Shown here in pieces: positions 1 to 6,713 of a DNA stretch of 21,489 nt. This DNA comes from Pseudomonadota bacterium (GTDB lineage Bacteria > Pseudomonadota > Alphaproteobacteria > Acetobacterales > Acetobacteraceae), in contig JAJXSZ010000012.1 of the NCBI GenBank assembly GCA_021784255.1, forward strand, positions 1 through 21,489. The letters run 5' to 3'. The translations under genes and the position numbers were made by a program. Below the pieces are notes generated by a model that did no database searches, was not told where the DNA came from, and worked only from the letters and a program-made list of their open reading frames with translations. The first letter of the stretch is position 1. Each line of letters opens with the position of its first letter.

Positions 1-427
1 GCGGCAGCATCCCGGCCAGTGCCTCCGCCGCCGGTCGCCGTGCCTCGGCATCGGCGAGGAAGCCGGCGACGATCGCCGCGACGTCGAGCCGGCCCAGCGC
101 CGCCGACAGCTCCGCCTCGGTGAACAGGTGCCCGGCGATGAAACGGCCGAAGGCGGCGCCGATGCGCGCCTGCTGCGCCGGGATGATCGCGGTGTGCGGG
201 ATCGGCAGGCCGAGCGGATGGCGGAACAGCGCGGTGACCGCGAACCAGTCGGCGAGCCCGCCGACCAGCCCCGCCGTCGCGGCCGCCAGCAGCAGCGGCG
301 GCAGGCGCCAGACATGGCCGGCCGCCGTCAGCGCCGCCATCAACAGCAGCAGCATGTGCGCGAACAGCCGATGGCGGGCGAGCGTGCGCCGTGCCTCCCG
401 GTCCGGGTCCGCAGACTTCTGTTGCAC
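1..427 (-). CDS. DUF445 family membrane protein (5' part only, cut by window edge)
   Basis: About 142 N-terminal residues are visible and the frame is open to the left edge. The translation carries the DUF445 signature: a hydrophobic stretch (HMLLLLMAALTAAG, then LPPLLLAAATAGLVGG), next ADWFAVTALFRHPLGLPIPH and TAIIPAQQARIGAAFGRFI. This order is typical of the YjiN/DUF445 family, inner-membrane proteins of unknown function. I chose the GTG start at 427 because AGGAGG lies at 436-441, eight bases upstream. An in-frame ATG at 448 (MAQEV...) is possible but has only a weak GGGA upstream. The gene diverges from the PEPC-like gene, with only 29 bases between the two starts. Family assignment is confident; function is unknown. 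Confidence 0.88.
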   Translation of the reverse strand, partial: MQQKSADPDREARRTLARHRLFAHMLLLLMAALTAAGHVWRLPPLLLAAATAGLVGGLADWFAVTALFRHPLGLPIPHTAIIPAQQARIGAAFGRFIAGHLFTEAELSAALGRLDVAAIVAGFLADAEARRPAAEALAGMLP

Positions 428-435
428 CGCACAAA

Positions 436-441
436 CCTCCT
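436..441 (-). promoter_or_regulatory. Ribosome binding site deciding the DUF445 start
   Basis: On the minus strand AGGAGG is followed by eight bases and then GTG (codon 427-425). This near-perfect Shine-Dalgarno lies inside the alternative longer frame that starts at ATG 448, so it favours the GTG start. Confidence 0.7.
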
Positions 442-463
442 GGGCCATGTTGTCCCATGGCCC
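442..463. repeat. Perfect 8-bp inverted repeat over the PEPC-like start codon
   Basis: GGGCCATG (442-449), the spacer TTGTCC (450-455) and CATGGCCC (456-463) form a perfect dyad. It lies between the divergent DUF445 and PEPC-like genes. The right arm contains the PEPC-like ATG (457-459) and the left arm contains the alternative DUF445 ATG. It could be an operator or an mRNA hairpin that hides the start codon. It could also be chance in G+C-rich DNA. Confidence 0.45.
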
Positions 464-3210
464 TCGCGGACACGGCAACCGCCCAGGCGGAAAATCCCTC
501 GACGGTCGAGAATATCGGCCTGGCGCGCGACCTGCTGGCCCTCGTCGCACGGCTGCGCGAGCGGCTGGCCGAGGACCCGTTCGCCAACCCGATCCTCTCG
601 GCGGCGCTGGCGATGTCGCGGCGGATGGATCGCGGCCAGCTCTCGCTCCCGGCGCTGCGCGGCCTGGTCTGGCATCTGCGCGACCAGGCCTTCGCCGACC
701 GCGCCGCCAGGCTCGCCGCCTATGGCGCGCCGCCCGGCACGGCGGTGGCGACGATCGCCCGCCTGATCCGCCCCGACCCCGCGGACAGTCCGGTGCCGTT
801 TCAGGAATTCGCCGCCGCCGTCGCGCGCCCGCGCCTCGCCGCCGTGTTCACCGCGCACCCGACCTTCGCGCTCGCCCCCGCCGCGGCGGCGGCACTGGCC
901 GCCGCCAGCCCGCCGCCCGCCGGCAGCCAGCGCCCGGGACCGATGACCCTCGCCGGCGAGTTCGAGCAGGCGATGGCCGCGATCGGCCATGGCCGCGACG
1001 CGCTCGACGCGCTGAACCGCGCCCTGTTTGCCGCCGCCCGCGAGACCTGGCCGGGCCGCTGGCAGAGCCTCGCCCCCTCGCCGCTGCTGCTCGCCTCCTG
1101 GGTCGGGTTCGACACCGACGGGCGGACCGATATCGGCTTTCTCGACATCCTGCGCTTCCGCCTCGCGATGAAGGTGGCAGCGCTGCAGCGGCTCCATGCC
1201 CAGAGCGGGATCGGCGCCACCCCGCTCGCCGCCACGGCGCGCCAGCTCGATGCGATACCAGAACGACAAACGCCCGACGCGGTCGCCAGCTTTGCCCATG
1301 TGCTGGTGGGTGGCGCGCCGGTCACGACCGCGCCGCTGCTCGCCGAACTCGACGCCGCGATCGCCACCGCGCAGGACCCGTTGGCGCTGCTGGTCACGCG
1401 CGCGGGGCTCGCCGCGCACGGGCTCGGGCTGGCGCACATGCACGCCCGGCTCAACGCCGCCCAGGTGCACAACGCGATCCGCCTGCGCCTCGGCCTCGCC
1501 GACCCGCCTTCCGACCCGGCGCGGCGGCGCGTGCTGCTCGCCGGCATCAACGCGGCGCTGGAACAGGTGCGCGCGGTGCCCGTCGATTTCGGCGCCATCC
1601 TCGCCGAGCAGGCCTCGGCCCCGCGCCTGATGATGACGCTGGCGCAGGTGGTGAAACATATCGATGCCGAAACACCGATCCGCTTCCTGATCGCCGAGAC
1701 CGAGACCGGCTACACCCTGCTCGCCGCCCTGTGGCTCGCGCGCCATTACGGCATCGAGCGCCAGGTCGAGATCTGCCCGCTGTTCGAGACCGCCTCGGCG
1801 CTGGAGGGGGGAGGGCGCATCGTCGAGGAGGCGCTGCGCAGCCCCGCCTGGCGCGCCTATCTGCGCGCCCAGGGACGCATCGCGCTGCAATTCGGCTATT
1901 CCGACTCTGGGCGCTATGTCGGCCAGCCGGCGGCGAGCTACCTGATCGAGCGGCTCAAGCTCAAGATCGCCGAGGCGCTCGGGCGGTACGGGCTCGGCGA
2001 CATCGAGCTGGTGCTGTTCGACACCCATGGCGAGAGCATCGGCCGCGGCGGCCATCCCGCTTCGCTCGCGCAACGACTGGACTATCTCTCGCCGCCGGCA
2101 CTGCGCGCGAGCCTGGCCGAGCGCGGCCTGGCGCTGCGCGCCGAGAGCGCGTTCCAGGGCGGCGACGGCTACCTGCATTTCGCGACCGGCGAGCGCGCGG
2201 CGGCGACGATGGCCGGCATGTTCGCGCACGGCTTCGCGCCCGCCCCGAGCCCGGACGCGCCGGACCCGGTCTACGACGATCCCGATTTCGCCGCCGATTT
2301 CTTTGCCGCCAGCCGCACCGCGATGCAGGAGCTGGTCGAGGATCGCGGCTATGCGGCCCTGCTCGGCACCTTCGGCCCCGCGCTGCTCGATCGCACCGGC
2401 TCGCGCGCCGTCGCGCGCGAGACCGACGGGCTCGGCGGGCCGGCCGCGATCCGTCATCCGCGCGAGCTGCGCGCGATCCCCAACAACGCCATCCTCCACC
2501 AACTCGGCTGGCTCGCGAACACGGCGCACGGCATCGGCGCCGCGGCGCTGCGCCACGCCGAAACCTTCGCCGAAATGCGCGCCCGCTCGACCCGTTTCGC
2601 CACCGCGATGACGATGGTCGCCGCCGCGCTGGCCGCCTCCGACCTCGACGTGCTGCGCGCGATGGTGGCGACGCTCGACCCCGGCATGTGGCTCGACCGC
2701 GCGGCGCAGGCGCGCCTGCCGGGACGGCGCGAGGCGCTGATCTCGGTCGCGCGCTCGCTCGAGCAGCTCGACCTCTGGGCGCCGGCACAGGCGATGTTCC
2801 GCCGCATCCAGGCCGACCACGTGTCGCTGCGCGCCGCCTGGCCGGAGGCGCCGCGCATGGGCGGGCGGCTTGCGCTGCTGCACGCGCTGCGCATCGCCCT
2901 GATCCAGCGCATCTTCCTGCTCGCCGCCGCGATCCCGGATTTCTCACCGCGCCACGGCATCACCCGCGCGAGCCTCGCCCAGCGCCTGCTGCGCCTGGAC
3001 GTGCCGGCCTCGCTCGCCTTCCTCGCCGAGGTCTTCCCCGCCTCACCCGACGCCGACGCCGACCGCGACTACGGCGAGCCGCGCGTGCCGCCGGAGGCCG
3101 GCGCCTACGCACAGGAACACGCGACCATCTTCCGCCCCATGGGCGCGCTGTTCGAGCTGTTGCGCGAGATCACCGTCGCGGTGACCCACGAGGTCGGCGC
3201 CTTCGGCTAG
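457..3210 (+). CDS. Phosphoenolpyruvate carboxylase family protein (divergent, ppc-like)
   Basis: This 917-residue protein is close to the usual PEPC length (about 880-960). PEPC catalyses PEP + bicarbonate to oxaloacetate, an anaplerotic reaction in the cytosol. Family landmarks are in order: FTAHPTF (His134, equivalent to E. coli His138), WVGFDTDGR (215-223, in place of GGDRDGNP), CPLFET, FGYSDSGRYVG (479-489) and FDTHGESIGRGG (521-532). Compared with E. coli, several positions differ: TAHPTE ends in Phe, the Lys of YSDSAKDAG is Arg486, HGRGG is DTHGE (Arg581 to His524), and no C-terminal MRNPY/MRNTG tail is seen (it ends HEVGAFG). His134, LFET, Asp483 and Arg530 are kept. I chose ATG 457 (MALADTATAQ), although no good Shine-Dalgarno is visible. 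The protein may be a distinct PEPC clade or a non-catalytic homologue. Family membership is confident; activity is uncertain. Confidence 0.85.
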   Translation: MALADTATAQAENPSTVENIGLARDLLALVARLRERLAEDPFANPILSAALAMSRRMDRGQLSLPALRGLVWHLRDQAFADRAARLAAYGAPPGTAVATIARLIRPDPADSPVPFQEFAAAVARPRLAAVFTAHPTFALAPAAAAALAAASPPPAGSQRPGPMTLAGEFEQAMAAIGHGRDALDALNRALFAAARETWPGRWQSLAPSPLLLASWVGFDTDGRTDIGFLDILRFRLAMKVAALQRLHAQSGIGATPLAATARQLDAIPERQTPDAVASFAHVLVGGAPVTTAPLLAELDAAIATAQDPLALLVTRAGLAAHGLGLAHMHARLNAAQVHNAIRLRLGLADPPSDPARRRVLLAGINAALEQVRAVPVDFGAILAEQASAPRLMMTLAQVVKHIDAETPIRFLIAETETGYTLLAALWLARHYGIERQVEICPLFETASALEGGGRIVEEALRSPAWRAYLRAQGRIALQFGYSDSGRYVGQPAASYLIERLKLKIAEALGRYGLGDIELVLFDTHGESIGRGGHPASLAQRLDYLSPPALRASLAERGLALRAESAFQGGDGYLHFATGERAAATMAGMFAHGFAPAPSPDAPDPVYDDPDFAADFFAASRTAMQELVEDRGYAALLGTFGPALLDRTGSRAVARETDGLGGPAAIRHPRELRAIPNNAILHQLGWLANTAHGIGAAALRHAETFAEMRARSTRFATAMTMVAAALAASDLDVLRAMVATLDPGMWLDRAAQARLPGRREALISVARSLEQLDLWAPAQAMFRRIQADHVSLRAAWPEAPRMGGRLALLHALRIALIQRIFLLAAAIPDFSPRHGITRASLAQRLLRLDVPASLAFLAEVFPASPDADADRDYGEPRVPPEAGAYAQEHATIFRPMGALFELLREITVAVTHEVGAFG

Positions 3211-3212
3211 AC

Positions 3213-3245
3213 CCCGGCGCCAAAGCCCCGCACAATCGCGCCGGG
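3213..3245 (+). terminator. Hairpin between the PEPC-like gene and the hydrolase operon
   Basis: CCCGGCGC (3213-3220) and GCGCCGGG (3238-3245) are perfect 8-bp complementary arms around a 17-base loop. The hairpin begins three bases after the PEPC-like stop codon. Its right arm runs into the GGGAGGGA ribosome binding site of the next gene. It has no T tract, so it could be a weak or Rho-assisted terminator, or a structure that partly masks the ribosome binding site. Confidence 0.4.
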
Positions 3246-3254
3246 AGGGAAGGC

Positions 3255-3965
3255 ATGGCCAGGTTCGTCCTGCTTCACGGAGCGTTCCACGGCGCCTGGT
3301 GCTGGCGCGACGTGGCGGCGCGGCTGCGCGCCGGCGGGCACGACGTCACCACGCCGACCCAGACCGGGCTCGGCGAGCGGCGCCACCTGCTCAGCGGCAG
3401 CATCACCCTCGAAACCTTCGTCGAGGACCTGGTGCAGCACCTGGCCAACGAGGACATCACCGCGGCGATGCTGGTCGGCCATAGCTTCGCCGGCCATGCC
3501 ATCACCGGCGCGGCGGACCGCGTGCCGGCGCGCATCCGTCACCTCGTCTATCTCGACGCCGCCCTGCTCGAACACGGCGAGATCCCCTTCGACCGCAGCC
3601 TGCCCGAGACCGCCGCGGAGCGCGAGCGCGAGGCCCGCGCCTTCGGCGGCTTCGCGATCCCACCGCCGCCGCCCGCGGCCTTCGGCATTCCGCCGGGGCC
3701 GGAGGCCGAGCGGGCCGCGAGCCTGCTCTGCCCGCACCCGCTGCGCACCTTCCAGACGCCGTTGATGCTACGCAACAAACCCGGCAACGGGCTGCCCGCG
3801 ACCTATGTCTGCTGCACCGACCCGCTCTACGCCAACCTCGCCTCCTCGCGCGAGCGGGCGCGCCGCCGCCCGGGGATGGCCTGGCGCGAGCTCGCCACCG
3901 GCCACGACGCCATGCTGACCGCGCCCGCCGCCACCGCCGACCTTCTCATGGAGCTTGCCCGATGA
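3255..3965 (+). CDS. Alpha/beta fold hydrolase (esterase / hydroxynitrile-lyase-like)
   Basis: This 236-residue single-domain cytosolic hydrolase has no signal peptide. The N-terminal FVLLHGAFHGAWCW supplies the oxyanion-hole HG motif. The nucleophile elbow GHSFAG places Ser77. The likely triad is completed by Asp189 (in CCTDPLY) and His217 (in TGHDAML). The pattern HGAxHGAWCW and CxxD resembles the plant methylesterase/salicylate-esterase and bacterial EstC group, which act on small esters. The ATG at 3255 has GGGAGGGA just upstream. The stop overlaps the next gene's start by four bases (ATGA), so this is the first gene of a translationally coupled five-gene operon. The proline-rich stretch IPPPPPAAFGIPPGP lies in the lid region. 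The fold is confident; the substrate is unknown. Confidence 0.9.
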   Translation: MARFVLLHGAFHGAWCWRDVAARLRAGGHDVTTPTQTGLGERRHLLSGSITLETFVEDLVQHLANEDITAAMLVGHSFAGHAITGAADRVPARIRHLVYLDAALLEHGEIPFDRSLPETAAEREREARAFGGFAIPPPPPAAFGIPPGPEAERAASLLCPHPLRTFQTPLMLRNKPGNGLPATYVCCTDPLYANLASSRERARRRPGMAWRELATGHDAMLTAPAATADLLMELAR

Positions 3966-4909
3966 GCCGCATCCTCAACGTCGCGATTGCGCAGCTCGGC
4001 CCGATCGCCCGCGCGGAGAGCCGCCAGGCCGTCGTCGCGCGGCTGCTGGCGATGATGCGCGAGGCGGCCGCCATGCGGGCCGATCTCGTGATCTACCCCG
4101 AGGCGGCGCTGACCGCCTTCTTCCCGCACTGGGTGGTGGACGACGAGGCGGAGCTCGATGCTTATTTCGAGAGCGAAATGCCGGGCCCGGCGACACGCCC
4201 GCTGTTCGAGGAAGCGGCGCGGCTGGGCATCGGCTTTCACCTCGGCTACGCGGAGCTCGACACCAGTAGCGGACGCAAGCGCCGCTTCAACACGGCGATC
4301 CTGGTGGGCAAGGACGGGACGCTCCTCGGCAAGTATCGCAAGATCCACCTGCCGGGCTATGCCGCCCCGCGTCCGCAGCAGAAATTCCAGAACCTCGAGA
4401 AGCGCTATTTCGAGGTCGGCGATCTCGGCTTCGGCGTCTGGGAGGCGATGGGCGGCAGGCTCGGGATGATGATCTGCAACGACCGGCGCTGGCCCGAGGC
4501 CTACCGCGTCATGGGGCTGCAGGGGGTGGAGCTGATCATGCTCGGCTACAACACGCCGGCCGCCGTGCCGGCGATGCCGCAGACGGACCATCTGCAGAAT
4601 TTCCACAACCGGCTGGTGATGTCGGCCGGCGCCTACCAGAACGGCACCTTCGTCGCCGGGGTCGCCAAGGCCGGCATCGAGGAAGGTGTCGACCAGATCG
4701 GGCAGAGCTGCGTCATCGCGCCCTCGGGCGAGATCGTCGTGCAGTGCTCGGGCCTCGGCGACGAGGTGCAGGTCGCGCGCTGCGACCTCGATCTCTGCAC
4801 CAGCTACAAGCAGGACATCTTCAACTTCGCCGCCCATCGCCGCCCCGAGCACTACGGCCTCATCGTCGAGCGCACCGGCGTCGGACCCGTTCTGGGAACG
4901 AAACCATGA
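3962..4909 (+). CDS. N-carbamoyl-D-amino acid hydrolase (nitrilase superfamily)
   Basis: The 315-residue protein matches the Agrobacterium D-carbamoylase pattern along its whole length. The carbon-nitrogen hydrolase triad falls at the same residue numbers: Glu47 (IYPEAAL), Lys127 (GKYRKIHLPG) and Cys172 (MMICNDRRWPE). Other matches are QLGPIARAE near the start, MPGPATRPLFEEAARLGIGF, LEKRYFEVGDLGF, YNTP, SAGAYQNG and HYGLI near the end. The known enzymes hydrolyse N-carbamoyl-D-amino acids to the D-amino acid, CO2 and ammonia, usually downstream of a hydantoinase. No hydantoinase or racemase is present in this window. The gene overlaps both neighbours by four bases. The C-terminus is about ten residues longer than the Agrobacterium enzyme. 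The exact natural substrate is inferred, and a related ureido compound is possible. Confidence 0.9.
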   Translation: MSRILNVAIAQLGPIARAESRQAVVARLLAMMREAAAMRADLVIYPEAALTAFFPHWVVDDEAELDAYFESEMPGPATRPLFEEAARLGIGFHLGYAELDTSSGRKRRFNTAILVGKDGTLLGKYRKIHLPGYAAPRPQQKFQNLEKRYFEVGDLGFGVWEAMGGRLGMMICNDRRWPEAYRVMGLQGVELIMLGYNTPAAVPAMPQTDHLQNFHNRLVMSAGAYQNGTFVAGVAKAGIEEGVDQIGQSCVIAPSGEIVVQCSGLGDEVQVARCDLDLCTSYKQDIFNFAAHRRPEHYGLIVERTGVGPVLGTKP

Positions 4910-6096
4910 GCTTCTCCGCAAACCTCGCACCGGCCCTGCCGGTGGATGCCTCGGCCGCGGCCCTGGCCGGGCGCGCCTGGCGGCCGGACGCCGGGGGCCC
5001 CTCCGTCGTCGCCATCCGCGATGGCCAGGTCGTCGACATTTCGGCGAACTTTCCCACCATGCGCGACCTGTGCGAGGCACCGGACCCGCCAGCCGCCCTG
5101 CGCGCCGCCGCCGGCGAGGCGCTCGGGCCGCTCGATGCCATCCTCGCCAACACCCCACCCGAGCGCCGCGACCGCACCCGCCCCTGGCTGCTGGCGCCCA
5201 CCGACCTGCAGGCGATCAAGGCCGCGGGCGTCACCTTTCCCGTTTCGATGCTGGAGCGTGTGATCGAGGAGCGCGCCCGCGGCGACCTCGCCGCCGCCGC
5301 CGCCTTCCGCGCCGAGGTGCGCGCGACGATCGGCGACGACCTCGCCCGCCTCAAGCCCGGCTCGCGCGAGGCGCTGAACCTCAAGCAGGTGCTGGTCGCA
5401 CGCGGCGCCTGGAGCCAGTATCTGGAGGTCGGCATCGGCCCGGACGCCGAGATCTTCACCAAGGCGCCGCCGATGGCCGCGGTCGGCACCGGGATGGATG
5501 CCGGGCTGCATCCGTCGTCGTCCTGGAACAATCCGGAACCGGAAGTGGTTCTCGTCGTCGCCGCCAACGGGCGCATCGTCGGCGCGAGCCTGGGCAACGA
5601 CGTGAACCTGCGCGACATCGAGGGCCGCTCCGCCCTGCTGCTCGGCCGCGCCAAGGACAACAACGCCTCCGCCGCGATCGGGCCGTTCATCCGCTTCCTC
5701 GATGCCGCCTTCACCCTCGACGACATCCGCTCGACGGTGGTGACGCTCGGGGTCGCCGGCGACGATGGCTTCCGCCTCGAAGGCTCGTCCTCGATGGCGC
5801 TGATCGCGCGCGACCCTCTCGACCTCGCCGGGCAGATGCTCAACGCGCATCACCACTACCCCGACGGCGCCGTGCTCTATTGCGGCACCATGTTCGCGCC
5901 GGTCGAGGACCGCGACGCGCCGGGCCAGGGCTTCACCCACCATGCCGGCGACATCGTCACCATCGCCGCCCCGCGCCTCGGCCGCCTGGTCAACCGCATG
6001 CGCCGCACCGACGAGTGCGAGCCGCACCTCTTCGGCACCGGCGCCCTGATGCGCAACCTCGCCCGGCGCGGCCTGCTCGCGGGGCCGCGCGCATGA
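4906..6096 (+). CDS. Fumarylacetoacetate hydrolase superfamily protein (AraD1-like dehydratase clade)
   Basis: This 396-residue protein carries the FAH-superfamily C-terminal catalytic domain. NNPEPEVVLVV supplies the Glu211-x-Glu213 metal ligands and GNDVNLRDIEGR supplies Asp232, followed by AKDNNASAAIGPFI. This motif set resembles L-2-keto-3-deoxyarabonate dehydratase (AraD1) and related two-domain FAH proteins more than true fumarylacetoacetase. Such enzymes act on 2-oxo acids with a divalent metal, by hydratase, dehydratase or C-C hydrolase chemistry. The N-terminal 100 residues form the variable domain. The start ATG 4906 overlaps the carbamoylase stop by four bases, and the stop overlaps the LysE start by four bases. 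No arabinose-pathway gene is nearby, so a sugar-acid role is not supported by context. Superfamily is confident; reaction unknown. Confidence 0.85.
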   Translation: MSFSANLAPALPVDASAAALAGRAWRPDAGGPSVVAIRDGQVVDISANFPTMRDLCEAPDPPAALRAAAGEALGPLDAILANTPPERRDRTRPWLLAPTDLQAIKAAGVTFPVSMLERVIEERARGDLAAAAAFRAEVRATIGDDLARLKPGSREALNLKQVLVARGAWSQYLEVGIGPDAEIFTKAPPMAAVGTGMDAGLHPSSSWNNPEPEVVLVVAANGRIVGASLGNDVNLRDIEGRSALLLGRAKDNNASAAIGPFIRFLDAAFTLDDIRSTVVTLGVAGDDGFRLEGSSSMALIARDPLDLAGQMLNAHHHYPDGAVLYCGTMFAPVEDRDAPGQGFTHHAGDIVTIAAPRLGRLVNRMRRTDECEPHLFGTGALMRNLARRGLLAGPRA

Positions 6097-6713
6097 TCCC
6101 GCTGCACCTCTATCTCGGCTTCATCCTCGCCAACGCGATCCTGATGCTGATCCCGGGCCCCAACGTCGCCTTCATCACCGCCAACTCCGTCGCCTACGGC
6201 ACTCGTTACGGCCTGTTGACGGTCGCCGGGACCACGACCGGCGCCGGCGCGCAGCTCGCGCTTGCGGTGATCGGCATGAGTGCCGCACTCGCCGCCGTCG
6301 GCCAGTTGCTGACGATCGTCCACTGGGGCGGCATCGCCTACCTGATCTTCCTCGGCTGGCGCCAGTTCCGCGCCGCCCCGGTCGATCTCACCCGCATTCA
6401 GGCGCAGCCCCGATCCGGCCACGGCATCTACGCCCGCGCCGTGCTGGTCGCCGTCAGCAACCCCAAGACGCTGCTGTTCTTCGGCGTGCTGCTGCCGCAG
6501 TTCATCGACCCGCACCGCCCCGCCGGCCCGCAGCTCGCGATCCTCGCCGCGACGCTGCTGGTGATGGCGATCCTGCTCGACGGCGCGTGGGCAGTGGCGG
6601 CGGGGCGCGCGCGCGCCCTGCTCGCCCGCCACGGCCGGATGCGCAACCGCGTCTCCGGCGCGCTGCTGATGACCGCAGGCATCGGCCTGGCCATCGCCCA
6701 GCGGAGCCGGTGA
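6093..6713 (+). CDS. LysE/RhtB family amino-acid exporter
   Basis: The 206-residue inner-membrane protein has the LysE/RhtB size and the family's signature start: LYLGFILANAILMLIPGPN followed by VAYGTRYGLLTVAG. Further hydrophobic segments are LALAVIGMSAALAAV, WGGIAYLIFLGW, VSNPKTLLFFGVLLPQFID, LAILAATLLVMAILLDGAW and the C-terminal SGALLMTAGIGLAIA, giving about six helices. SNPK near residue 125 is the usual conserved motif. The family exports amino acids or related small amphipathic compounds. In this operon it could export the amino acid released by the carbamoylase or relieve a toxic intermediate. The start overlaps the previous stop by four bases, and its stop shares one base with the next ATG (TGATG). 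Confidence 0.92.
   Translation: MIPLHLYLGFILANAILMLIPGPNVAFITANSVAYGTRYGLLTVAGTTTGAGAQLALAVIGMSAALAAVGQLLTIVHWGGIAYLIFLGWRQFRAAPVDLTRIQAQPRSGHGIYARAVLVAVSNPKTLLFFGVLLPQFIDPHRPAGPQLAILAATLLVMAILLDGAWAVAAGRARALLARHGRMRNRVSGALLMTAGIGLAIAQRSR

Noticed and set aside
340..2883. An 847-codon open frame antisense to the PEPC-like gene, and long plus-strand frames overlapping it
   Set aside because: The translations are Arg/Gly/Ala-rich with no family motifs. They are byproducts of the G+C-biased codon use of the real gene.
4686..6713. A 675-codon plus-strand frame joining the carbamoylase tail to the LysE exporter, which looks like a fusion
   Set aside because: Its N-terminal part is Arg/Pro-rich shadow sequence of the FAH gene. 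Only the last 206 codons, from ATG 6093, are a real protein.
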